Positions 50,201 through 61,399 of a stretch of 64,000 bases of DNA are shown here, in pieces. The notes under the pieces were generated by a model. The model had not been told where the DNA came from, did not search any database, and saw nothing but the letters and a program-made list of their open reading frames with translations. This DNA is from Sclerodactyla briareus (Eukaryota; Echinodermata; Holothuroidea; Dendrochirotida; Sclerodactylidae). Both the position numbers and the translations under genes were made by a program. How positions within the stretch are numbered: position 1 is the stretch's first letter; each line of letters opens with the position of its first letter. The DNA lies in assembly GCA_026419785.1 (NCBI GenBank), contig JAODTK010000333.1, positions 434,001 through 498,000 on the forward strand. Direction: 5' to 3'.

Positions 50201-51965
50201 GACACTTCGTTCCAGCGATATCTAACAACGCAAGCATGTATTATGTTTCATATCAGGTAGGTAGGTGTCACCCATGTAAGGGATGACCCCTATTGTTTTG
50301 GTACGCAATCGAATGGTCGTTCAAGGTCATGAGAGGTTAAACTTTGAAAAGTGTTTTCGCACGATATCTATGATCGCAAGCAGGTAAAGAAATTCATATT
50401 TGGTAGGTAGGTGTAACCCATTGAGGGGATGACCCCATGTTTTGTGTGAGGTCAAGGTCATTTAGGGTCATTCATATGGCAATTTATTTCTTGGCAACGA
50501 AACATTTTAGAGTGATGTCGTAATGGAAGTTTTGTTCGTCTGTGCGAGTTACATCTGGTGGCCCAGTTTGACATCATTGACTTTGGACCTCATTCTGACC
50601 ATTGAACGGTGTTACCGAGGGCTAAGATAATTTTTTGTGAGGCAGGATTTGTCGTGTTAAGACGAAACAAAAAGTCAATTACACTAAAATGCTACGATAT
50701 TCCTGATCAAAGTTATGAACCTTTTTGAAGGTCGAGACGGCGGAAAACGCTGAAATGTAGGTTATTTTGACATTTGGCCTGAGATCTTGGCAATGAAACG
50801 TTTGGGAAATACTGTAACTGGAAAGTTGTGTTTGTCTATGCGGAACTAAATTTGGTGACCTACTTTGATTCCATGGACCATTACCTTATTTGACCGTTGA
50901 CCTGTAACCTGAGGAGTACGTTTTTGATTCCTTGGATAAGCTATCCTTTTCCAAGTGGTATCTACGAGCGCAATATCCTGGTAGGTGGGATGCCATAATG
51001 GTGGAGTCGATCCCTATTGTTTTGGTTAATTTGATGGAAGTCAAGGTCATGGAGGTCACAGGTGAAAAGTGTTTTCACACGATAGCCTTCAGAAGGGAAG
51101 CACGGATTAAAGTTCAAAACTGGGACTGTGGTGCTGGTATGAGGGAGGGCCTTAGTGATTTCACGTTAGTTCAAGGTCATTCAGGGCACAAAATAGGGAA
51201 ATACGTACCAATTTGGGATAAAGTGCAATGCAATTGGTAGGAATGCGGAAATGTATACAAGATCGTTATTAGGTAGGTGGGATGCCCTCATGGTGGAGTC
51301 AACCCCTATGTTTTGGGATCATTTGATGGCTGTCAAGGTCATGGGAGGACAAATTCAGAAAGTTTTTCCAAAACAAATCTGCAGAAGGGAACAACGTATG
51401 CAAGTTTCAATCTGGTATTATGAGATTGCAGGTATGAAGAGAAAGAAACTATTGTCTTTAGCGTGAGGTCAAGGTCATTTTAAAGTCATTTTGAGGTCAT
51501 ATAGAACATCCTTATTTCTTGGCAACGAAACATTTTAGAGGAGTGTTGTAGTGGTTTGGTTCGTATGGCAAACGACATTTGTTGACCTAATTGACCTCAT
51601 TTGACCTCATGGGACCTTTTAACCTGGCGACCTAACGTGGTAATTTTTTTGTGATGACCAGTTTACTTGGAGGTTGCAGGTATGGAGAGATGAACCCAAT
51701 CGTCTTTAGCGTGAGGTCAACGGGTCATTTAAGGTCATTTTGGGTCATTATAGAACAATCCTTGTATCTGGCAATGAAACATTTTAGAGGGATGTTTTAG
51801 TGGAAAGTTTGGTTGTCTGTGGAAAACTACATTTGGTGACCTACTTTGACTCAATTGACCTCATGGACCTTTAACCCGGTGACCTCACAGTGGTAATATT
51901 TTGGATGACCAGTTGACAGTAAGAAAAACAAAAAAGTCCATTACACTACCATAGTACGATACTCC
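50100..51965 (+). repeat. GGTCA-rich higher-order tandem array
   Basis: Units contain TTTTGATTCCTTGG, a 'GGTAGGTGGGATG' block, GTCTTTAGCGTGAGGTCAAG, GGTCATTTTGAGGTCAT, TTGGCAACGAAACATTTTAG, GAGGGATGTTGTAGTGG and TTTGGTGACCTACTTTGAC. The 'GGCAACGAAACATTTTAG' landmark lies at about 50495, 50790, 51522 and 51770. A (GT)n tract is at about 50163-50200. The array is also related to R1 (2.2 kb). Tandem ORFs inside (102 and 71 codons) are repeat products. Confidence 0.8.
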
Positions 51966-54960
51966 TATCACAAGCTATCTTACGGTATAAACCTGTCCAA
52001 ATGGTTAATTGATACCCTTAAGCTCTGAAATTAAAATCGGCATTTGACATTGGCATCTTGTCAGAGGCCTACATTGTATTTTCCATGAAGAGAACACACA
52101 CCAGAGCCAACTCCTTGAACAAATGTCAACACATATGGGCAGTCATCGGTGACAAAAGAAATCGCTGAAAAATCTTTTCATCCAAAATAGATTTAAAAGT
52201 CTTAGGATATTCTTGACTGACTGGGATTTTTAAGCCCACCAATTCCGTGACCATTGCACCGAGAGATCTGTCAGGGGGGGGGGGGGCAAAATTAGGGGGC
52301 AGGACGGCCCCCATAAGTTAGTAGTACCCCACATATTAGCACTTGGGTCTGTGGGGGGGGGGCAGTTCTGACCCCCTAACCCCCAGATGACCTCTACCGT
52401 GAACCCAAAGTAATGAGAATATGTACCAGAAACTATTATCCCCGATCGCTTCTCAATTGTAGCCGACCACGAAAAAATGTGAAGAGACATTTTATCGAAC
52501 TCAATCAACCAGGTACTGATACACTAACAGATTTTGGTAGGGACCCCCCCCCTGTATCATCCTCATATAATTTTAGTGATACTGTCTAATCTAGCCATGT
52601 CATCGAATGCATTGCTGTACAACTCTGTAAATGATGTACTTGTGATGCAACTTTTTCTCAACCCTCAGCAAAAGATTATATGCATACAAATTCCCCCATC
52701 TATAGGTACCAGTCTAACCTTTCTTGGTCGGGATATGTTTGATGACGGATACATGATGGTGTTTGCAACATGTTGACCTTACTGCCCATAGCAACACACT
52801 GCCCTGACTTTGGATAGTGTAATTACCCAGGCAACGGGTACAGACATTTTGTTCATGAGCTACAGCCCTCTAGCTGGCTGTGTAGCAATCATCAGCTGGC
52901 ACTAGTATAGGGCACTCTATGCCACAGTGCAGTTTATTTGGGTACCACGGTACCAATACTCATATTTACTGCCCCAATGTGTTCATTGGCACTGCATGTT
53001 AAAACTTCAAACAACTACGGATTCGAGAATTTGTTTCAAAACAGGACCACACAGGTTTCTTGATGATTCAGGTAATTATATTATCTACATTGAGAGGAGA
53101 ATGATATTATTATTAGGGTAAGGTGCTAGCCTAACAATGACATCCAATGATGACCTGGTGCATGGTGACATATATGCCAGATGTTTGTTTGTTATAAATG
53201 ATCTTGTTGGAATATTGTTCCTTTCACTTTCCAGAACATGTTATGCTGGTTACTGGCATGTGATTTGGTGTCGCAGTAAACAAAGCCGAGCAATTGCCAA
53301 AACAATCCTGTGGGGAACGGGAGGGGGAGAGAGTTGATGATATCTACTGCGATCCATTGCACAATACCCCGCAACTCTTCCAAAACTGCATCGTTCTCAA
53401 TAGAGCGACATCTTTGAGTGTACTCCATGTGTGTAATTTTTTTTTTTTTTTGTTGTATTGAAGTCGGAAGTTGAAGGGTATTCAGCATGCTCTTTTTACG
53501 GAACTATTTATTATTTTTTAAATGTGTTTTTAGTTTGTTGGAATTGGTGTGACAGTGACATGTGCAGAAGAATAGCTCTCAGCCAATCTGTGCAAGATGT
53601 CCGCTGAAATTATGCACTGCAATGTATGATGCACCACTATACCCCGAACAGGGTGAGTCATTTCAAAGGTGGGTCATGCAACTCTTGTAAATTGACGCAC
53701 CCATCAGTTACAGTTTTCTTAAATATGACTTACAATCCTTGAAAATGAGCAACAGAATGTAGGATTTACTACTACTTTCTAATAATCCGAGTAAATGGAC
53801 ACACCCATCATTTGTGACCGACCATTTAGAGAGACTGATTCACATGTGATTCATTTGATTTTGACAATGACCCACATTTGGACAGACCCCTGCTCAGAGT
53901 ATTGGGGTGCATCGACAATTAACAAAATGTTGTGCATTATCAACTGTTTGTTATAAATGTTCTGTTTGAATAATGTTTCTTTCATTTCTGTGGGGAAGGG
54001 GCAGGGGCGGGGGATAAAATGAGTGATATTTTACTGAACTATTTATTCCTGTGGGGAAGGGAAGGGGTAGGGGGGGAGTGGAGTTCTCCACTAGCCATTT
54101 TGTCCGGGGCTGCAACCCGGACAAATTAAAAATCACGCTTACCACCCGGACAAAAATGACACCAACCGAACAAAAATCTGGACCACCCGGACAAGAATGG
54201 CAAGAGAATCAACATAAAAAGATAGAAATAGGGACTTCTGGCAGTACTTTGAGGATAAATCTACCACAAAATGCCCAATAGCACCATTTGCATTGAACTT
54301 CTACTCTTTCCCGAGAGGGACGAGCGCTATCGTGGACCAATGGGTTGTTCGCTTTGGTGTGCATGCAACATGTCGTTTTTATTCGTAAACTTTGCTTAAA
54401 ACTGGTTCCAAAAGTGTTTTAGGAAAGGAAAACCGGTTTCTACTGCTTGCAAATGAGAGGAAGCATTTTTGGACTGTTGTGTGACCTCTAGCGGGGACAT
54501 CACTCCTCAAAATATAAAAAATAACAAAGGCTCCTCCTCATTGCAGGAAGTCATTTTGTATGTGAATATGTTAGATACATCGCAACTATGGGCTTTTCGG
54601 GCTGTTTTCCGTATAAATGAAAATAATAAAGCCCACTCACGCTCCTTTTTTATAAAAAAACGGACGTGAAACATATATTTGTTTACTTGGCTAAAGATTC
54701 CGGCGGAGACGGGGCGGCTGCGGACAGCCCCAAAACCATAATACCCCCGAACGTTATAGCAGCGCGGGGATATAATGACTAGGTAGTACTTAGTAATTTC
54801 ATATTTATCAACAAACAATTTTTTCAAAACTACATTGCCAATGTCTGATGGCCGAATTGATCTATTCAATGCTTAAGGCTAATGTCTTGACATTTCAGAA
54901 GGGTCAATAACCTAAAATACCGTGAGAGCAGCATATAAGTGGTTGTAAGGTATGTTGGAT
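51966..54960. other. Unassigned stretch between GGTCA blocks
   Basis: It holds G/C runs (52274-52285, 52353-52362), a poly(T) (53438-53451), three copies of a TGTGGGGAAGGG-type purine block (about 53309, 53990, 54050), and four spaced CCCGGACAAAAATG-like motifs (54110-54200). Minus ORFs at 53488-53192 and 54869-54507 have no recognised family. Confidence 0.4.
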
Positions 54961-54984
54961 CAACTCAACAAAACCAATCTAGTT

Positions 54985-55215
54985 GACAAAACCTAGGTAA
55001 ACACTAATTGTCTTTAGCGTGAGGTCAGGTCATTTTGAGCTTCATTATACAACAATCTTTATATTTCTTGGCAACGAAACATTTCAGAGGGATGTTGTAG
55101 TGGACACTCTGGTTCCTCCTGGCAAACTACATGCGTGACCTACTTTACCTCATGTGACCTTCCAACCTGAAGACCTCACGTGTACTTTTTTTGTGATGAA
55201 CTGCTATCGTATAGA
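54985..55215 (+). repeat. Isolated unit of the GGTCA array
   Basis: GTCTTTAGCGTGAGGTCAGG, TTGGCAACGAAACATTTCAG, GAGGGATGTTGTAGTGGACA and TGTGACCTTCCAACCTGAAG match the 51.46-51.92 kb units. Confidence 0.8.
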
Positions 55216-55246
55216 ATAAACCTTATGAACACGATCCTGATGATGG

Positions 55247-55485
55247 TCAATGAAACTGATCCACAATCATTACCAAAAGATGTTTTGTGTCCCAAATGAG
55301 GCACGGAGTCACTAGCATTCTTGCGTGCTTGTTCTTGCCATAGTTCCTGTACAGGGTCGTGTTCCGACCAACAGCGAACAGACCATCATTGTTTAGTAAG
55401 GCAAAAACGTCAGCAAGCACGCCGCCCCAGCTCTGTGCATTTTCTCCACTCTTCCAATTCTCCCAATTCATTCTAGTTCGCTCAA
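55247..55485 (-). CDS. Candidate exon 2 of a secreted, lectin-like protein
   Basis: The minus strand after ...GGTATTAG has two bases, then 78 codons and TGA. It starts VERTRMNWENWKSGENAQSW, continues GGVLADVFALLNNDGLFAVG and RNTTLYRNYGKN. The pattern W-x-x-W ... D-V-x-A-x-x-N-D-G-L-F-A-V-G-x-N-x-x-L-Y resembles one blade of PLL/AAL-type beta-propeller lectins. This is by eye only. The first two bases complete Val with the last G of the upstream candidate exon. The end after KNKHAR may be frameshifted. Confidence 0.35.
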
Positions 55486-55817
55486 CTAATACCGTCAATT
55501 GTTTTATTTTGCGAATGGGAATAATACACTAAGCATCGTCAACACAGCAAGAACGTTGTTCGTAAAACTAGGCCGTAGCTAGTTCGCCCCTTACGTATCA
55601 AGTAGTCATACAGTCCGATAAGTATGGAACGCCGAATGGGCCAAAAATTATGTGGTTACTCGTTCTGATACGTGACTCTTAAGCGGAATAACGACCTAGG
55701 AGTCATTATTCCATAAGGTGAATATGGAAATCAGAAATGTCACTGCATGTTTATGCCCACTCCTCGCATGCAGGCTGGTGACTGTGAGATAAATCTGACC
55801 CGACTCTATAAATTTAC

Positions 55818-55902
55818 CTTGGTTCCATATGCCAGAGCCCACTACCCTGGAGCCAGAAGCGATCAATGCGATGAGTGTGATGGCGGTACACGCATCTGCC
55901 AT
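55818..55902 (-). CDS. Candidate exon 1 with signal peptide
   Basis: Minus strand: ATG, then MADACTAITLIALIASGSRV, VGSGIWNQ plus G, and a perfect donor AAG|GTAAAT. The hydrophobic stretch TAITLIALIASG looks like a secretion signal. Phase 1 fits the next candidate exon. The difficulty is that this lies inside the segment that seems to have inserted into the fold-back element (55713-59023), while exon 2 lies outside it. Both readings cannot be simple. Confidence 0.3.
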
Positions 55903-56109
55903 GGAGGGAAACACTAATTAATTATGAAATTTGGGAACTCAAACATATCTTGGATGTGTTGTAATTGTGTTATGCCAAATTTCAGTACCACCCTTTTCTC
56001 ACAGTGGTCGCTCGAACATCTAACAGCTTTGTAGCTTAAGATTCTATCGGCGATAGTCATATGACCCCCAATGGCGACCTCTTCTCCTAAAACCGTTTTA
56101 ATGAACTAA

Positions 56110-58905
56110 TGGGTGAAACCATGTACCGTACTTTGAGGGCCATGGTTGTGAATTTTCCACAACAGCGTGAAAACAAGGTACCTGATCTGGCGGCTGGCCT
56201 CGAACGCCACTAACCGGACATGGTGATAGGTACCTGAGACTTGGCTGAACCCTAATAACATCACAGATAATGAAATATTCCTGAGAATATGCTCTGATTA
56301 GGAAGGATAGAAAAGACGGTTATGGTGGTGTTCTGATTGCTGCAAAAGAGATCGAGTATGACACCGAATTGGTCAACCCTGATACAGACTGTGAAATTGT
56401 GTGGTACACAAATCCAGCTTGTTGGTGGCAAACGTGTACATTGGTGTCCTTATTACCGCCCACCAAACAAAACCTGGTCTGAAATTATCTAAATCGCACT
56501 TAGACATTCCTTGTCTCAATTGAATATCACTCACTGCTTCCGATACTGTTTGGTTGGTTGGAGAGCCTTCACTCTTCCTGTAAGGACTGGACTTCTCCCA
56601 CTCAGTTTACCCAACTCACAGAAACTTGAGTCAACAATTGCTAGATATTGTGGAAGACTTTTGATCTAACTCAGCTGTTTTCTGACTCCACAGGAGACGG
56701 CAATATTCTTGACTTGTTTTTCACAAACAACCCCCCTCGTTGAAAAGTCTACATTAATTCCCCTGTCTGGATTGACCATATGGAATTCCAATGCATACCA
56801 TCAGCCTCACCCTAATCTGTCATCTTAAAACATTAAAGTCTACCTCTACAATAAAGCTCACACTGAAACATGAAGGAATGATCTGACCATTCAGTCATGA
56901 CTTTATTGAAAGATTAACCCCCCAACCAGGGAATGTTAGCATATTGGAGAGATTTCAAAAAACCAAGCTCAGGAGATCAATGACTAATTCACATCCCAAC
57001 TAAAATGATTACTATTAAAAATAAGCACCCATGGTTAATCAGAAATAAGAGTCTCTTAGGAAAAAACAAAAGCCTAACACCAGGCTTTGCAGCCAGTCAA
57101 AATCCTGAGATTGGGATTTTTTAGAGATCTTAGGAGATCGACCCCCAAAATCAATCACCAACAGCATCGGAACTATATTATTAAAACTTGCATGGACTCA
57201 AAAAAGAAGCTGGTCCCGTTTGTTAACAACTGAGGAAAAACACAACTGGCATTCCCACACTGAAGGACCAGGGAGTTTTGGGCTCTGACAATATACAGAA
57301 GGCCGTGCTTCTGAACTTGCAATTCCCTTCTGTCGTCACTAAAGAAAACATGGAACCCCTGCCAACTGTGGTTGATAGATCTCCATCCATGCCCAAGATC
57401 TTTTTACTGGAATGGGGGTGAAAACTTTTGCTAAATTAAATCCCATAAGCTACTGCCCTGACGATTAACCATTACCACCACGGGGTCTAAAGAGTACGCC
57501 ACCTGAATTAGCCCCCCAGTGTTGGACCATTAATTTTTCATCTCTTTGGACACAGTGCACTCCCTGCTTACTGGAGGGAGGCAAACATTTCCCCCATTCA
57601 TAAAAGGGGCCTCGTGAGATGCACTTACGACCCATTTCCTTGACTTCAGTCACGAGTAAACTTTTAGAGCATATTGTTCACTCGCACATAATGACTCATT
57701 TCTTGACACCCATATTATTCTCACAGACACACCACAATCAGCCCCGGTTTATGACAATACTTCCTGTGCAACTCAACCTGATTCATACGTACCATGATCT
57801 GGCTTTCTCTCTACACGAGCAAACAGAGTGATGTCATCATCATGGATTTCAAAGTCATTGACACCGTTCCACACAACCGGCTTCTCGAACTCGACCAGAT
57901 GGGGTTGATGGCACAATGACTAGGTGGATATCCTGCTTTCTCACAAACCGCAAACAGCGTGTGTGTTTGGGTGGGGAGTTTTCTCAATGGGTAAGTGTTG
58001 ACTCTGGTGTTCCACAAGGTACCGTTTTAGAGGCCGCCTTGTTTGTTCAACGCCTATATAAATGATTTGCCAACCACCACAACTCAACTGTTAGGCTGTT
58101 TGCTGACGATTGTGTTCTTAATAGAACCCTTAATTCCCATACTAACTCTGATCTGCTACAAAGTGACTTGAACCTCTATACCGCCTGGACAAACTGGCAA
58201 ATGAAATTCAATGCTGAAAAATGCAACGTTCTTCGTATCTGCTAGTAGATTCCTCCTAATATTTTACACCACTACAACCTTGGGTAGCACATTCTTAAAG
58301 CCACTGCTTCGCATACTTACCTTGGTATTGACATAAACATGATCTGAATTGGAATAATCCCATAAACCAATTACACTTGCTGCTAACAAAACAATTGGCT
58401 CGTTTCGTCGGAACCTAAACTCCTGTACTGAAGACACCAAAGCGAGGTTTAATAGTAAGACCCGCCTCATCCGTCCAAGCATTGAATACGGTTCCTCTGT
58501 TTGGGACCCGTACCCTGTACAGCTCACTCAGAAGCTTTAAAGGGTTCAGAGACGTGCAGCCAGTATGGTACACAAACAAACTATGATTGGGACCACAGTA
58601 CATCGGTCTGCCCTTGTTCAAAACCTTCAGTGGGATCATGTGACCACTAGGAGGGAGATTACCAGGCTCTCTACTTTTCACAAGCCATATGTAGTCACCT
58701 TGCCATTCTATTCATGATCACCTTTCAAGCCCCCAACGTTAACCCCGGCCGCTCCAACTCGAACAATCATATAATTGAGCATCACACACTTCGGACTGCT
58801 ACAAATACTCCTTCATTCCAAAACCAAAAACAAGGGACTGGAACAACTTGCCCACATGAGATTACAAGTATTGTTAACCCAGCGAACTTCAAAGCTGCTG
58901 TTTGA
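56110..58905 (+). pseudogene. LINE ORF2 (endonuclease + reverse transcriptase), heavily frameshifted
   Basis: This is non-LTR retrotransposon ORF2 for target-primed reverse transcription. The order is right. Endonuclease: ETWLNPNN at about 56236, then GYGGVLIAAKE, then YRPPNK at about 56450. Linker: KTFAKLNPHKATAP (about 57430). RT: LRPISLTSVTSKLLEHIVHS (57620-57680), GVPQGTVL (about 58006), AYINDLPTTT (58051), LFADDCVLNR (58097). C-terminal: NWNNPINQL, ARFNSKTRLIRPSIEYGSSV, WDPYPVQLTQKL, then RAATNTPSFQNQ... to VNPANFKAAV and TGA at about 58905. There are many frame changes, so it is dead. The clade (CR1/L2/Jockey side) is judged from motif style. Confidence 0.88.
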
Positions 58906-59031
58906 TCGACACCTGAGGCTTCAGCATCGGGACAACCTCCCCCTGTTTAGTAGCACTGCACACCCCAACCCTGCTCGTTTGTTCCTGAGGAATTTTGGGC
59001 AGTTTCCACCAAAGAGAGAAGAGATTATTCC

Positions 59032-59855
59032 CCTAACTGTTCCAAGCTCACATAAGTGAAAAGTTCTCGTTTATCGCCCAATAAAAGCGGGTGGAACGAA
59101 AAATGACGCCGTTTGCGCCAAAATTCAAGGCAGTCCGGTATTACCCGTCAGTTTTCAGTGCCGTAATAATGAGTTCCTTAGTCATTATTGCACTTCTCAT
59201 GCTCTCATGCCGGAATACGACTGCTTTTCTCATTATTCGTCTAGTTTCGGAAGGCATAATAATGACTTACTGCTCGTTATCCCCGCCAATCCCCATTCAG
59301 CATAATGACTTAACTGGGTCCTTATTCCTCCTCTCTCATTCCATAATAATGACTTAGTTTCTCGTGAAATTTCTGGGGCCCTAACCCGATTAATAAAAAT
59401 GACTTATTTACTCATTATTCCACCCTTCTCGATCCATATAATGCTCGATTACTCATTATTGTGGCCTTGCACGTAGACGCATTGATTAGTTTCTTGGTCT
59501 TATTTCCCGCTTACGCGTTTCGGTAGAAGTGTGAGCTGCTCATGTAGAAGTAAGTCCTTATTGCCGTAAAATTGGGGCGCCCTTCCAGATATTGGCGCTC
59601 TTCCAAAATTGAGGCGCTCTCCCCGAATGAGAAGAGGACGTGGAGAGATTTTTTCACTGCTCACTTTTCCTATCAGGGGTCCAGTTTGGTGTTTTCCGCT
59701 GCCCACGATGGAAAATTTGCGTTTTTTCGTGTGGAATTCGTGAAAAATTTGAAGAAAACGCAAAATCACAATTTGGCTTTATTTGAGTGTTTCTATGCTA
59801 TTCATCCGAGCAATATTTCATTCCATTCGTTGTCCGATTTGGCTTCGGTATAGCC
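59032..59855. repeat. Fold-back left arm, main piece with ATAATGACTTA motif array
   Basis: It pairs with 61680-62400 on the opposite strand, for example TTTTTATTGGCGATAAAACGAG against CTCGTTTATCGCCCAATAAAAG. It holds repeated units of about 60-65 bp built from CATAATAATGACTTAGT and CTCATTATT. Confidence 0.85.
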
Positions 59856-60618
59856 TGTTGAACAGGCGTTTGACTTTGTTCACCTCGTTCAGCCCATTCA
59901 CTCCTCTGTGCAGGGTGGCCCTTTTAACCAATAGGTGATGTGCCTAACCAAACCCCTGTTCGACTTCGTTCTGCTCGCTGTCGAGCTGTATCATGGGCGG
60001 GACTATGGGGCGGTGCGACGTTAACGTTGATTGCGCAATCGGACATTCTCTCTTTCACTAGATTACGGGAAACGGCCTGGTCTGAAGGAAAATACCCTCA
60101 TGGGTTCTGATTTAAGAATTGTTTAGAAACCAAGTTTTGCATACTTAGATGGATATTCTTTTTATTTGCCCATGAAGGATTCATATTTTCTGAACGGCTG
60201 GCGGCGATACCAAACAAGCTGCAATATCTGCGCATAGCCGCCCGAAACAGTGGCTCCGGTCAAGTTTAGGCTTCAAATACATCTTTCTTCGATAATTTCT
60301 CATTTTCGGTGTTGTTAAAGGTTATTGAAAGTCTTCTGTAAATATTAATGACCTATATATTGGGCGACTTTCCGCGGAGCGAATCTTTAAGGGTTGCTCC
60401 CTTCCATATAACGCCAATGTGCTACTGATGACTGACATCTACGTCACCAGAACTTTAATGAGCAAAATCCCAATTTTTCTGGAGATTCGTCAAACGAAGG
60501 TCTTGGCCCCAGACAAATGTTGGTGAGGATTCGACCCAGTGCCGGATATTTATACTACAAGAGCGATAGCCCCCTCTATTTTAGGGATGGCTTCTCCCAA
60601 ACGTCTATTCGCAAGCTA
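59856..60618. mobile_element. ~760-bp insertion in the fold-back left arm
   Basis: The segment is absent from the right arm and flanked by GCTTCGGTATAGC (59842) and GCTTCGGTATGGC (60619), a 12-13-bp duplication typical of target-primed insertion. Near its right end a reverse tRNA-like B box (GGATTCGACCCAGTGCC, about 60527) suggests a SINE-like origin. No ORF of note. Confidence 0.6.
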
Positions 60619-60764
60619 GCTTCGGTATGGCTTCCTGGGGCCCCAGTTCCTCATGTTCTCTCCATGTCGGGCATCTGAGTAGTCACCTTCAGTGGCGGCG
60701 GAAGCACAACAAATTGTGAGAGGAGGGGGGGGGGAGGGACGCCGACCAAACTTGTGATGAATTG

Positions 60765-60978
60765 TTGTTGTTACTATCTAAGCGGAGCCGCCACCATTGG
60801 TTGGCGCAGGATCGTACCAGGAAAGTTGGTCGTTTTATAAACTCATAGATGGCCGGAAACGGCACTTTCTGAGCGTGTGTGAGCTATTTGTACTCAGTCA
60901 TAAAACTGGGGTCATGTCTGCAAAATCGTAGTTATCAATAAATGTATGTATGAAGAATGTTAATGCATATCAGATGGG
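60765..60978. mobile_element. ~215-bp insertion in the fold-back left arm
   Basis: The right arm reads continuously GAATTGTTGTGGGCTTGGAG where the left arm has 214 extra bases between GAATTGTTGT and GGGCTTTGGAG. No clear target duplication and no coding content. Confidence 0.55.
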
Positions 60979-61090
60979 GCTTTGGAGACGCAAATTCCCG
61001 CTGAGTAGATCCCGGGGAAGGGATTCACAGGGTGGGGGTCTTCCACCCTCGTCCGCCCCCCCCATCTAAGAAAAATCGATTTCGTTATTT

Positions 61091-61399
61091 TATATTAATA
61101 CGTCGTTTAAAAGCCACCAATTTGTCCCACTTTTGGTGCTTTTTAAACGTCCGTAATAATTTTGCACTTATTTGGTCAACTATTGTAAAATTCGGAGGGA
61201 ACCAAGTGTTAAAACATGTTAATCTTTCAGTTGTTTCGTTCGCCCCATCCTCCCTTAAACGGGAGTCGAACCTAAACCCCTAACCAGAAATGCACGTCCG
61301 CCTACGCTCAACCACGTACCACAGTGTGATGGCCCTGGGGCGGGAAAGGGGCTACCGGAGTGAGCATCATAATTACTCAGTCTCGATCATGGCACTGGA
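61091..61399 (-). other. Loop of the fold-back element, with tRNA-like boxes
   Basis: Unpaired centre. On the minus strand (about 61319-61258) TGGTTGAGCGTAGG is followed 42 bases later by GGTTCGACTCC, the spacing of tRNA A and B boxes. No cloverleaf forms. This may be a SINE remnant or an internal pol III promoter. Confidence 0.4.

Larger units (their letters stand above)
55713..59023 (+). mobile_element. Insertion carrying a CR1/Jockey-like LINE
   Basis: It interrupts the fold-back element's left arm. ATTATTCC flanks it on both sides (55705-55712 and 59024-59031), and fold-back homology stops and resumes at these points. Its right three quarters is LINE ORF2 plus a short 3' tail. The first ~400 bp (55713-56110) is not recognisably LINE and includes the candidate signal-peptide exon. 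No poly(A) tail is seen. Confidence 0.65.

Noticed and set aside
49728-50225. 165-codon ORF, the longest in the window
   Set aside because: Enters the GGTCA/GT repeat array and ends in CVCVCVCV. No domain.
50932-51466. Tandem ORFs suggesting a repeat protein
   Set aside because: Both are the same frame of successive repeat units and are interrupted in other units. They follow the repeat, not a gene.
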